From Epilithonimonas arachidiradicis (GTDB taxonomy: Bacteria; Bacteroidota; Bacteroidia; Flavobacteriales; Weeksellaceae): a stretch of DNA of 64,000 nucleotides. The DNA is taken from positions 186,001 to 250,000 of the forward strand of contig NZ_RAQH01000004.1 of the NCBI RefSeq assembly GCF_003610695.1, read 5' to 3'. Under the pieces are notes generated by a model. The model did not search any database. It was not told where the DNA came from and was given only the letters and a program-made list of their open reading frames with translations. Position 1 is the first letter of the stretch. The number at the start of each line of letters is the position of its first letter. Made by a program: the position numbers and the translations under genes. Shown here one piece after another: positions 1 to 8,341 of the stretch.

Positions 1-43
1 ATAAATAATTTGAATATGTGCTGTTAATTTTTTCACATTATCT

Positions 44-51
44 TATTTTTG
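44..51 (+). promoter_or_regulatory. TAnnTTTG -7 box before valS
   Basis: TATTTTTG matches the Bacteroidota sigma-A -7 consensus and lies about 30 bases before the chosen valS start. I see no clear -33 TTG at the usual spacing. Confidence 0.5.
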
Positions 52-81
52 CAAATCATTAAGCCAAAAAATAAATTCAAA

Positions 82-2700
82 ATGCAGATTGCTGATAAAT
101 ACAATCCACAGGAAACTGAACAAAAATGGTACGACTTCTGGTTAGAAAACAAATTTTTTCACTCAGAGCCAGATGACAGACCGCCTTACACAATTGTAAT
201 TCCACCACCAAATGTGACGGGAATTCTTCATATGGGGCATATGTTGAACAACACCATTCAGGATGTATTGGTCAGAAGAGCAAGGATGCAGGGCTTCAAT
301 GCTTGTTGGGTTCCGGGAACGGATCACGCATCTATTGCCACAGAAGCAAAAGTGGTGGCAAAACTAAAAGCTGAAGGTATCAACAAAAAAGATATCACCA
401 GAGAAGAATTTCTTAAGCACGCCTGGGAATGGAAAGAGAAATACGGGGGAACTATCCTGGAACAATTGAAAAAACTAGGCTGCTCGTGTGACTGGGACAG
501 AACAAGATTTACAATGGAAGATAATCTCTCCAAATCCGTAATTAAGGTTTTTGTTGATCTTTATAATAAAGGATTGATTTATCGTGGCTACAAAGTTGTG
601 AATTGGGATCCGGAAGCGCAAACGAATATTTCTGATGAAGAGGTAATTTTCAAAGAACAGAATGGGAAATTATTCTATTTAAAATATAAAATCGAAGGCA
701 CGGAGGATTTCTTAACCGTTGCAACTACACGTCCGGAAACTATTTTTGGCGATGTTGCAGTTTGTGTAAATCCGAATGACGAAAGATATCAAAACCTAAA
801 AGGTAAAAACGTAATCGTTCCGATTGTAAATAGAGTGATTCCAATTATCGAGGATGATTATGTTGATATCGAATTTGGAACCGGAGCGTTGAAAATTACA
901 CCAGCTCACGATATCAATGATTACGAAATCGGGCAAAGACATAATTTACCGATTATCGATTCTATGGATAATGACGCAGTTCTTAACGAACACGGAATGC
1001 ATTATCAGGGAATGGGAAGATTCACTGTAAGAAAAGAAATAGCTAAAGAATTAGAAAAAAATGACCTTCTTCTGAAAGCAGAAGATTATGTGAATAAGGT
1101 TGGAACTTCTGAAAGAACAGGCGCTGTTATCGAACCGAAAATCTCTGTCCAATGGTTTTTGAAAATGTCGGAAATGTCAAAACCGGCTTTGGATGTTGTG
1201 ATGGATGATACAATCAAATTCCATCCTGAGAAATTCAAAAATACTTACCGTCATTGGATGGAGAACGTTCACGATTGGAACATTTCCCGTCAGCTTTGGT
1301 GGGGACAACAGATTCCGGCCTTCTACTATGGAACCGGCGAAAATGATTTTGTTGTAGCCGAAAATATTGACGACGCTGTAAAATTAGCACAAGAAAAAAC
1401 TTCCAACTTCCAACTTCAGGCTTCTGATTTGAAACAGGACGAGGATGCATTGGACACTTGGTTCTCATCTTGGTTGTGGCCAATTTCGGTTTTCGAAGGA
1501 ATTTTGGATCCAGAAAATAAAGATATCAATTATTATTACCCAACTTCAGATTTGGTAACAGGTCCGGATATTATTTTCTTCTGGGTTGCCAGAATGATTA
1601 TGGCCGGCTTGGAGTACAGAAAAGACGTTCCTTTCAAAAATGTTTATTTCACAGGAATCGTGAGAGATAAGCAAAGACGAAAAATGTCTAAGCAGTTAGG
1701 TAATTCACCCGATCCAATCGATTTGATTGAAAAGTATGGAGCAGATGGCGTTCGTGTAGGAAGTTTGTTGAGCTCTGCTGCAGGAAACGATCTGTTGTTT
1801 GATGAAGATCTGATGTTGCAAGGAAGAAATTTCGCAACAAAAATCTGGAATGCTTACAAATTGATTCAAGGTTGGAAACGTGACGAAAATATCAAAGCTA
1901 AAGAATTTGATACACAGACAATCAATTGGTTTGGAGAACAACTGAACAAAACCATTGGCGAAATAGAAGATCAGTTCTCAAAGTTCAGAATTTCTGATGC
2001 TTTGCATTTGGTTTACAAACTGATTTGGGACGATTTCTGTGCTTGGTATTTGGAAGCTATCAAACCAAATTTCGGAGAAGCAATCAGCGAAGAAGTTTAT
2101 CAAAAAACAATTGCTTATTTTGAGGAATTGATGAAATTACTTCATCCATTCATGCCTTTCTTATCAGAAGAACTTTGGCAGAATATCTCTGAAAGAAGTA
2201 TTTCTGAAGCTTTGGTAGTTGCGCAACAGAAAAAATCGGAACCTTATTATGAAGATAAAATTAAGGATTTCGATTTTGCTAAGGAAGTGATTTCCGGTGT
2301 TAGAAACTACCGTCAATCCAAAGGAATTTCGCCAAGAGAAACTGTTGAAGTTTTCACGAATGTTTCTGAATTGGCAAATGCTGAGGTGATTCAGAAATTG
2401 GCCAATATTTCAGAAATCAATTTCAATCAAAAAACGGATAAGCCAAGTTTTACATTCTTAGTTGGAGCAAATGAATTTTCAATCCCATTAAGTGAAAATC
2501 TTGATCTGGGCGAAGAAAAAGAAAAAACCGAAGAAGAAATCAAATATCTGAAAGGTTTCTTGATTTCTGTTGATAAGAAATTATCGAATGAGAAATTTGT
2601 TGCGAACGCAAAACCAGAAGTGGTAGAAATCGAGCGTAAAAAACAAAAAGATGCTCAGGATAAAATTGCACTTCTTGAAGAAAAACTAAAGACATTGTAA
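82..2700 (+). CDS. valS: Valyl-tRNA synthetase
   Basis: This class I synthetase charges tRNA-Val in the cytoplasm and edits mischarged threonine. The HIGH motif reads HMGH at residues 50-53 after PPPNVTG. The CP1 editing domain has TTRPETIFGD from residue 215, and the KMSKS loop reads KMSKQ at 534-538. The last 60 or so residues form the charged coiled-coil arm of ValRS. Length (872 residues) is normal. I chose ATG 82, which gives MQIADKYNPQ as in relatives; an in-frame TTG at 49 would lie inside the -7 box. The gene is followed by an unrelated DUF4241 gene after 78 bases. Confidence 0.97.
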   Translation: MQIADKYNPQETEQKWYDFWLENKFFHSEPDDRPPYTIVIPPPNVTGILHMGHMLNNTIQDVLVRRARMQGFNACWVPGTDHASIATEAKVVAKLKAEGINKKDITREEFLKHAWEWKEKYGGTILEQLKKLGCSCDWDRTRFTMEDNLSKSVIKVFVDLYNKGLIYRGYKVVNWDPEAQTNISDEEVIFKEQNGKLFYLKYKIEGTEDFLTVATTRPETIFGDVAVCVNPNDERYQNLKGKNVIVPIVNRVIPIIEDDYVDIEFGTGALKITPAHDINDYEIGQRHNLPIIDSMDNDAVLNEHGMHYQGMGRFTVRKEIAKELEKNDLLLKAEDYVNKVGTSERTGAVIEPKISVQWFLKMSEMSKPALDVVMDDTIKFHPEKFKNTYRHWMENVHDWNISRQLWWGQQIPAFYYGTGENDFVVAENIDDAVKLAQEKTSNFQLQASDLKQDEDALDTWFSSWLWPISVFEGILDPENKDINYYYPTSDLVTGPDIIFFWVARMIMAGLEYRKDVPFKNVYFTGIVRDKQRRKMSKQLGNSPDPIDLIEKYGADGVRVGSLLSSAAGNDLLFDEDLMLQGRNFATKIWNAYKLIQGWKRDENIKAKEFDTQTINWFGEQLNKTIGEIEDQFSKFRISDALHLVYKLIWDDFCAWYLEAIKPNFGEAISEEVYQKTIAYFEELMKLLHPFMPFLSEELWQNISERSISEALVVAQQKKSEPYYEDKIKDFDFAKEVISGVRNYRQSKGISPRETVEVFTNVSELANAEVIQKLANISEINFNQKTDKPSFTFLVGANEFSIPLSENLDLGEEKEKTEEEIKYLKGFLISVDKKLSNEKFVANAKPEVVEIERKKQKDAQDKIALLEEKLKTL

Positions 2701-2778
2701 AGTGCTGAAAGCTAGGAGGAGAGTGTTTTTAGATTTGCTGGAAACATCTGTCTTCCATCATCAAACATCCATCAATAG

Positions 2779-3423
2779 ATGACTCACATAGAAAATATTA
2801 AAAAATTATTCTCCCGCGACTTCGTAGAAAATCCATTGTTGGAAACCTACGAAGTTGGGAAAATTCACATTTCATCAGGAAAAATTGTAGCCAGTGATGC
2901 TTTGATTTCGCCCGATCATTCAGCTTTTAATCAAGAATTTCCGAAAGGTGATTTTCAGGTTTTGGTTCATAAAGAAAGAGAATCCAACTGTATTGCTTAT
3001 GCAGAAATCGTTTTTGATAAAAATCAATTGGCTGAAAATTGGTCTTTGGCTCTTTGTGATAATCAAAATATTAATGATCTGAAAGAAGAAGAAATCTACG
3101 GTTATCTTGTAGAGTCCGGAATGGGGACTTTTATGGATAAGGAAGCTCAAATTTCTCTGAATACTTTAGAGCAAAACCTTTTCCACAAAAAAGGAGCTGA
3201 CTTTATGGGGATCTATGAAGAGTTTTTCCATTCTCATTTCTTTGATGAAAACGGAGCAATCGACCAGTTCGCAGTTCTCAAACCTTATGATAACAAACCG
3301 GAAAATATTGTTGCATTCGAAACGGGTTATGGTGAAGGATTTTATGCAACGTATATAGGTTATTCTAAAGATAATCAGCCAGTTAAATTAATTTCCGAAT
3401 TTATAGAAATAGGAAACGATTAA
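2779..3423 (+). CDS. DUF4241 domain protein
   Basis: A 214-residue soluble protein with the conserved blocks I associate with DUF4241: SGKIVASDALISP (residues 33-45), SGMGTFMDKE (113-122) and ETGYGEGFYATYIGY (181-195). There is no signal peptide or membrane segment. The molecular function of this family is not established to my knowledge; members are common near immunity-type genes, but nothing here shows that role. It lies 78 bases after valS on the same strand with no visible terminator between, so it may be co-transcribed. Confidence 0.8.
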   Translation: MTHIENIKKLFSRDFVENPLLETYEVGKIHISSGKIVASDALISPDHSAFNQEFPKGDFQVLVHKERESNCIAYAEIVFDKNQLAENWSLALCDNQNINDLKEEEIYGYLVESGMGTFMDKEAQISLNTLEQNLFHKKGADFMGIYEEFFHSHFFDENGAIDQFAVLKPYDNKPENIVAFETGYGEGFYATYIGYSKDNQPVKLISEFIEIGND

Positions 3424-3448
3424 TTGATTACATTAGCTTCCGATGAAA

Positions 3449-3478
3449 TTGTAACTATACGATTTCGTTACATCTTTG
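3449..3478 (+). promoter_or_regulatory. Probable promoter of the sugar kinase gene
   Basis: TTG at 3449-3451 and CATCTTTG at 3471-3478 are separated by 19 bases. This matches the Bacteroidota TTG-N19-TAnnTTTG layout with one mismatch in the -7 box. Confidence 0.5.
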
Positions 3479-3498
3479 AAAACAATGAATGTTAGCAA

Positions 3499-4389
3499 AT
3501 GAAACTTAGAAATACAAAACCTCAAATAGTCGTTGTAGGCAGTTCTTCTATAGATATTGTTCTGAAAACTTCTAAAATTCCTACGGCAAATAACACGGTT
3601 CTGGCTCAGAATCTGAGAAGTTTTTTGGGAGGAAAAGGTGCCAATCAGGCGATTGCCACATCGCGTTTGGGTGCTCAGACTTCTTTGGTTAGCCGGATTG
3701 GGATGGATCCTTATGGACAGCAGGTTTTGAGAAATTTGAATGATGAAGATGTGAACGTAGCTTTTGTTTTTGAAGACGAAGAGGAGGAAACTGGCACAGC
3801 TTATGTGAATGCTTCTGACGAAGGAAATGCAATCACAGTTGTTCCGGCTGCCAATTACAATCTTTCTCCATCGGATATAGATGAAGCAGAAAAATTTTTG
3901 CTGACTGCAGATTTGATTTTAACTCAACTGGAAATTCCGTCAAAAACTGTAGAATATCTTTTTAAAAAAGCAAAAAGTCTTGGCAAGAAAATCGGAATTT
4001 ATGCTGCTCCGGCAAGCAGACTTTCAGATGATATTATAGATTACGCTTCTTTTATTGTGGCTAAAAGTACAGATTTGGAAACGATTTTCGGAGAAGGCAA
4101 TCACGAAGACATTATCAAACATTTGCCAAACAAATTATTTGTGAGAGACGGCGCCAACAGTACAAGTTTCTTCGATGGTTCTGAGATGAAATACTTCAGA
4201 AATAATCCTCAGACAGAAGCGCACAGTATGGGATTGGGTGATGCTTTCACTTCAGGCTTTTCTATTGCTTTACTTCACGGGAATACAGTTGAAGATTGCG
4301 TGATTTTTGGAAATCAAGTGGCTTTGAAAGCGGCCGACTATAGAGGTTCTCAAAAAGGTTTGCCATATTTGGACGACCTTCAAAATTAA
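3499..4389 (+). CDS. PfkB-family carbohydrate kinase (ribokinase-like)
   Basis: A cytoplasmic sugar or nucleoside kinase of 296 residues, a normal ribokinase-family length. The N-terminal PfkB signature is GGKGANQA (residues 44-51). The C-terminal signature is GLGDAF, with the catalytic base at Asp248; the usual GAGD reads GLGD here. The RDGANST segment near residue 215 fits the nucleotide-binding region. No ribose transporter or ribosidase lies nearby, so ribose as substrate is only a guess. It has its own promoter-like sequence and is followed by an independent hydrolase gene. Confidence 0.88.
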   Translation: MKLRNTKPQIVVVGSSSIDIVLKTSKIPTANNTVLAQNLRSFLGGKGANQAIATSRLGAQTSLVSRIGMDPYGQQVLRNLNDEDVNVAFVFEDEEEETGTAYVNASDEGNAITVVPAANYNLSPSDIDEAEKFLLTADLILTQLEIPSKTVEYLFKKAKSLGKKIGIYAAPASRLSDDIIDYASFIVAKSTDLETIFGEGNHEDIIKHLPNKLFVRDGANSTSFFDGSEMKYFRNNPQTEAHSMGLGDAFTSGFSIALLHGNTVEDCVIFGNQVALKAADYRGSQKGLPYLDDLQN

Positions 4390-4470
4390 TATTTTCAGCA
4401 TATCGAAAAATAATTTTCCAGGGACTGAATTTTTTTACTTTTATAAAGTGATTCTCTTAAATCATTTTCA

Positions 4471-5310
4471 ATGCAAAGTATTAATATTTTAACCGAGGAT
4501 AATTACAGTTTATCTACACATCTTTTTGAACCCGAAAACTCCAATGGAAAATTATTGTTGATTAATTCTGCAACAGGTGTTAAGCAGCAGATTTATTTTT
4601 CTTTTGCTCAATTTTTTTCGGAGCAAGGTTTTACAGTTATGACTTATGATTACAGGGGGATTGGACAATCGAAGCCTGATAAAATGAAAGGTTTTGAAGC
4701 TTCGATGAGGATTTGGGGAACCAAGGATTACAAAGCTGTTACTAGTTATATTAAAATCAATTTTCCAGACTATCAAAAATTTTGTCTCGGTCATTCAGTT
4801 GGTGCATTGATTTTAGGAATGAATGGAGACTCGGAATTGTTTAATGAGTTTATTTTTGTGGGGACTCAGAATGCTTTTGTCGGAAATCTGAAATTCAAAA
4901 CAAAAATTGAAGCTTATCTCGGATTCGGAATTGCTCAGCCGTTATCAACACGATTATTAGGCTATTTTCCAGCTAATTGGTTTGGACTGGGAGAAAGTCT
5001 ACCTTTAGGAACTGCTTTCGATTGGCGAACTTTGATTTTAAATAAAAAATCTACCAACAAATTATTAGAGAAAGTCGATGATTTTTCCCGAAATTTGACA
5101 CAGAAAGTTTTCGTTATTCGAGCAGAAGATGACGTTTGGCTTACGGAAAAAGGTGTAAAATCTTTATTAGAAAATACTTATCCCAACCTTAAACCAACCT
5201 ATCGAATCATCAAAACTTCGGAATCGGAAAAGGGAGAAATTGGACATATTAATTTTTTCAGAAGCTATAACAAAAAGCTCTGGAATATTATTTTAAAAGA
5301 ACTGAATTAA
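4471..5310 (+). CDS. Alpha/beta hydrolase
   Basis: A 279-residue cytoplasmic alpha/beta hydrolase fold protein. The nucleophile elbow is GHSVG with Ser109, and the oxyanion-side segment YDYRGIGQS (near residues 67-75) is typical. A late acidic residue (AEDDVW) and His in GHINFF complete a plausible Ser-Asp-His triad. It resembles the predicted hydrolases of COG4757, whose substrates are unknown. Its TAA stop overlaps the next ATG by one base (TAATG), so it is translationally coupled to the HD-domain gene. Confidence 0.85.
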   Translation: MQSINILTEDNYSLSTHLFEPENSNGKLLLINSATGVKQQIYFSFAQFFSEQGFTVMTYDYRGIGQSKPDKMKGFEASMRIWGTKDYKAVTSYIKINFPDYQKFCLGHSVGALILGMNGDSELFNEFIFVGTQNAFVGNLKFKTKIEAYLGFGIAQPLSTRLLGYFPANWFGLGESLPLGTAFDWRTLILNKKSTNKLLEKVDDFSRNLTQKVFVIRAEDDVWLTEKGVKSLLENTYPNLKPTYRIIKTSESEKGEIGHINFFRSYNKKLWNIILKELN

Positions 5311-5954
5311 TGGAATTGATTAACAGAACAATAGAACTCGTTAAAGAAAAATTAGAAGGGACAGAATCCGGTCACGACTGGTTTCACATAGAACGTGTTT
5401 GGAAACTGAGTTTGAAGATACAAGAAAAAGAAGGAGGTGATAAATTGATTATAGAATTAGCGGCATTATTACACGATATCGCTGACCCAAAATTCCATAA
5501 CGGAGACGAAACGATTGCCTCAAGAATTGTCAACGAATTTCTAACAGAACAAAAAGTAGATTCCGAAACGATTGAAAAAGTCATTTTCATTATCGAAAAT
5601 ATGTCGTTTAAAAACCGAAACGAAGCGCCTCAAAATTTACCTTTGGAGCTGAAAATAGTTCAGGATGCAGATAGGCTGGACGCAATCGGAGCAATTGGAA
5701 TTGCGCGAACTTTCAACTTTGGCGGTTACAAAAACAATCTGATGTATCATCCGGATATCGAACCAAAACTCAATCAATCCAAAGAAGAATATAAGAAGTC
5801 CAATGGAACTACAATCAATCATTTTTATGAAAAATTGTTGCTTCTGAAAGATTTACTCAATACAGAAACAGCTAAAGAAATTGCTGAACACAGGCATCAA
5901 TTTATGCTTCAGTTCCTTGACGAGTTCTACAAAGAATGGAATGTCACTTTTTAA
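5310..5954 (+). CDS. HD-domain phosphohydrolase (YedJ-like)
   Basis: A 214-residue metal-dependent phosphohydrolase of the HD superfamily. The expected ligands are His22 (GHDWFH), His55-Asp56 (LLHDIAD) and Asp119 (VQDADRLDAIG), in the right order and spacing. The conserved RLDAIGAIGIARTF segment matches the YedJ-like subfamily. The substrate is unknown, probably a nucleotide or sugar phosphate. The start codon overlaps the stop of the preceding hydrolase, which argues for joint expression. No membrane or sensor domain is present. Confidence 0.88.
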   Translation: MELINRTIELVKEKLEGTESGHDWFHIERVWKLSLKIQEKEGGDKLIIELAALLHDIADPKFHNGDETIASRIVNEFLTEQKVDSETIEKVIFIIENMSFKNRNEAPQNLPLELKIVQDADRLDAIGAIGIARTFNFGGYKNNLMYHPDIEPKLNQSKEEYKKSNGTTINHFYEKLLLLKDLLNTETAKEIAEHRHQFMLQFLDEFYKEWNVTF

Positions 5955-5969
5955 TTAAAGAGAAACCAT

Positions 5970-5977
5970 TATCTTTG
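5970..5977 (+). promoter_or_regulatory. TATCTTTG -7 box, leaderless layout
   Basis: A perfect TAnnTTTG box ends only five bases before the ATG at 5983. Because transcription normally starts a few bases after this box, the message would have almost no 5' leader. Confidence 0.6.
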
Positions 5978-5982
5978 TTTTA

Positions 5983-6576
5983 ATGATAATCATTTTAATT
6001 CTCATTTTTCTGATAATTGCTCTGTTTTTGTCCGGCATCCGGTCAGAAAAGTGGAATCTTTGGAGCAGGATTGTCAGAGCTGTGATTACGATTTCTGCGG
6101 CCACTTATTTTACATTTTGGTTTGTAGAGAGAAGCTTATCGCAGTTTCTGGAAAATTCTTTGGCTGTTCAGGTGGTTAATTATTTGCCGCAGCCTGTAGA
6201 TTTCTACATTATCAGGATTCAGGAAGGCAGTGAGGTTCAAAAATTTAGCTCCAAACACGTTGGCCAGATTCGGCCCGAGCATTTCCGAATCGAATATCTT
6301 AATATGCAGAAATCCAATGAGTTTTGGGTCGTTGGATATATCGGGAAAGACAAACTCGTCTATTTTTCTCAGGTCGCTGTTCCCAACAAAAACGAAGATC
6401 AAATTGTAGAGGTCAGAAACTACATCAATCACAGTCTCAAATTATCCGCTGTAGCAACAGAAAAAGTTGCTGAACTCAAGTACGACAATATCAAGCTCAG
6501 CATTTGGGTGACATTGGATTTACTATTAATTTTCCTCAATTCAGTTTTGCTTTTCAGAAGCAGCAAAAAACATTAA
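5983..6576 (+). CDS. Small membrane protein of unknown function
   Basis: I do not recognise this 197-residue protein. It has a hydrophobic N-terminal helix (residues 2-19), a second helix (about 28-50), a soluble middle of about 110 residues, and a third helix near the C-terminus (about 168-190). The soluble part would face the periplasm if the first two helices form a hairpin. It starts 28 bases after the HD gene but has its own promoter box immediately upstream. No enzymatic motif is visible. Confidence 0.75.
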   Translation: MIIILILIFLIIALFLSGIRSEKWNLWSRIVRAVITISAATYFTFWFVERSLSQFLENSLAVQVVNYLPQPVDFYIIRIQEGSEVQKFSSKHVGQIRPEHFRIEYLNMQKSNEFWVVGYIGKDKLVYFSQVAVPNKNEDQIVEVRNYINHSLKLSAVATEKVAELKYDNIKLSIWVTLDLLLIFLNSVLLFRSSKKH

Positions 6577-6584
6577 AATAATAA

Positions 6585-6665
6585 TTTGGGCGCCTTTATC
6601 CGCCCTCCGTTCCCGCTTTTTTCTTTTTTTGAAAAAAAGAAAAAGAGCTCCACTCAGGTCGGGGC
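6585..6665 (-). repeat. Dispersed intergenic element, copy C
   Basis: Read on the minus strand it begins GCCCCGACCTGAGTGG and ends GGCGGATAAAGGCGCCC. The middle is a long hairpin of T/C against A/G runs (6616-6645). Its 3' end aligns with that of the element at 37791-37899 (23 of 30 bases by eye) and its 5' end over 13 of 19 bases. It lies in the 258-base gap before the aldehyde dehydrogenase gene. Confidence 0.6.
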
Positions 6666-6834
6666 GTGTGCAATTCTTTGTTTTAAAATTACTTCTAAAA
6701 TTGCATTGCATTATTCATAAAAATTAATGACAAAATTTAAATAAAATATCAAAATAGATTTTGAGATTCTAATCAACTTTGTACATTTAGCCACGCAAAA
6801 ATTGGTACAATTACTGCAACCCTAATCAATTAAA

Positions 6835-8136
6835 ATGAAAGTAAAAATGGATTTATCAAAACATATAGATTCTGCGCACCAAGCATTCTCGGATTGGAAA
6901 AAAGTTCCATTTCAGGATCGTCAAAAGTTACTTTTGAAGCTCGCAGAAGTTCTTGAAAAGAATAAAGAAAAATACGCCAAAATCATTACCACAGAAATGC
7001 ACAAGCCGATTTCACAATCCACAGCAGAAATCGAAAAAAGTGCGGGAATGATAAAATTTTATGCACAAGCAGAAAATGTTCTGGAACCTGAACACATCAA
7101 AACCGAATTCAATGTAAGCGAAGTACATTATGATGCTTTGGGAATTATTCTTGGTGTAATGCCTTGGAATTTTCCTTTCTGGCAGGTTTTGAGATTTGCT
7201 GTTCCTGCGATTTTGGCGGGAAATGTTGTAGTTTTAAAGCACGCATCCATTTGTTTCGGAAGTGGTGATGAAATCGAATCAGCTTTTGCAGAAGCTGGTT
7301 TTCCAAAATTTATTTTCCAAAATCTTAGAATCGGACATAACGAAATCAAAGAAATTCTGGAAAATCCTTTGGTAAGAGGAGTAAGTCTTACAGGAAGCGA
7401 AAAAGCAGGAAGCGAAGTGGCTTCTCTTGCCGGAAAAAATATTAAAAAATCAATTTTGGAACTGGGCGGAAGCGATGCTTATATTGTTCTAGAAGATTCG
7501 GATTATGAAAAAGCGGCGAAACACGGACCATTGGCTAAACTTTCCAACACCGGACAAATCTGTAATGCTGCCAAAAGATTTATCATCCACGAAAAAATTG
7601 AGAAAGACTTTTTACCTTTATTCATTGAGGAGTACAAATCGTTTCAGCCGGCTGATCCTTTCAAAAGGGAAACGAAGTTGAGTAAAATGGCAAGACCAGA
7701 TTTGGCCGATGAATTGGAAAATCAATATAAAAAAGCGTTGGAAAATGGAGCAGAAATAATTTTGGCTTTAGAACGAATTTCGGAAAGTGAGTTTCGACCA
7801 GGCATTCTCTCTGTCAAAGAAGGAAACCCAATTTTGCAGGAAGAATTATTCGGACCTTTAGCAATTCTGATGATTGGAAAAGATGATGATGAAATTCTAA
7901 AATTAGCGAATGATATTCCGTTTGGATTAGGAAATTCGGTTTGGACAAAAGATAAAAAACGTGCGCAATTTTTCATCGATAATCTGGAATCCGGAACAGT
8001 TTCTATCAATAAAACTACAAGCTCTGATACACGATTGCCTTTTGGTGGTGCAAAATCTTCTGGTTATGGTGTAGAGTTGTCTCTACACGCTATTAAAGAA
8101 TTTACTCAAGTAAAAACTGTGGTTGGAAATATTTAA
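6835..8136 (+). CDS. Aldehyde dehydrogenase, succinate-semialdehyde type
   Basis: An NAD(P)-dependent aldehyde dehydrogenase that oxidises an aldehyde to the acid in the cytoplasm. Catalytic Cys243 lies in NTGQICNAAKR and the general base Glu209 in LELGGSD. The cofactor-side segment VLKHAS and the C-terminal PFGGAKSSGYG are present. The 433-residue length is slightly short for the superfamily because the N-terminus is trimmed. The subfamily looks like succinate-semialdehyde dehydrogenase, but there is no GABA transaminase nearby, so the substrate is inferred. A second ATG at 6847 is an alternative start. A terminator follows. Confidence 0.9.
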   Translation: MKVKMDLSKHIDSAHQAFSDWKKVPFQDRQKLLLKLAEVLEKNKEKYAKIITTEMHKPISQSTAEIEKSAGMIKFYAQAENVLEPEHIKTEFNVSEVHYDALGIILGVMPWNFPFWQVLRFAVPAILAGNVVVLKHASICFGSGDEIESAFAEAGFPKFIFQNLRIGHNEIKEILENPLVRGVSLTGSEKAGSEVASLAGKNIKKSILELGGSDAYIVLEDSDYEKAAKHGPLAKLSNTGQICNAAKRFIIHEKIEKDFLPLFIEEYKSFQPADPFKRETKLSKMARPDLADELENQYKKALENGAEIILALERISESEFRPGILSVKEGNPILQEELFGPLAILMIGKDDDEILKLANDIPFGLGNSVWTKDKKRAQFFIDNLESGTVSINKTTSSDTRLPFGGAKSSGYGVELSLHAIKEFTQVKTVVGNI

Positions 8137-8160
8137 AATATTGACTTAGCTGATAAAAAT

Positions 8161-8191
8161 AAAACCCGCTCAAATTATTTTGAACGGGTTT
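8161..8191 (+). terminator. Terminator of the aldehyde dehydrogenase gene
   Basis: AAACCCG and CGGGTTT arms with further pairing (CTCAA / TTGA) enclose a short AT loop. The hairpin begins 24 bases after the stop. Confidence 0.7.
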
Positions 8192-8228
8192 CTATTTGTT
8201 GACAAATCTTTTTTTTATGTCGAATCCC

Positions 8229-8340
8229 ATAGCCCCGATAGTAGCGGTTACCCCGCAGTAGAGTGGGAGAGTTGGAGGGTTTGGTGTTGCCAAGCGTTGG
8301 AACGAGGAGTATGAGTGGATAGCGGGATTAAGCTCCTGAA
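8229..8340 (+). repeat. Dispersed intergenic element, copy A1
   Basis: It starts ATAGCCCCGATAGTAGCGG and ends AGCGGGATTAAGCTCC. Its first 25 bases match the inverted copy at 11762-11899 at 19 positions; the middle differs completely. It sits after the aldehyde dehydrogenase terminator, in the same orientation as that gene, and touches the 3' end of the convergent transpeptidase gene. Confidence 0.6.
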
Positions 8341-8341
8341 A

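Noticed and set aside
49-81. TTG at 49 as the valS start
   Set aside because: It overlaps the TATTTTTG promoter box; the ATG at 82 gives the normal family N-terminus.
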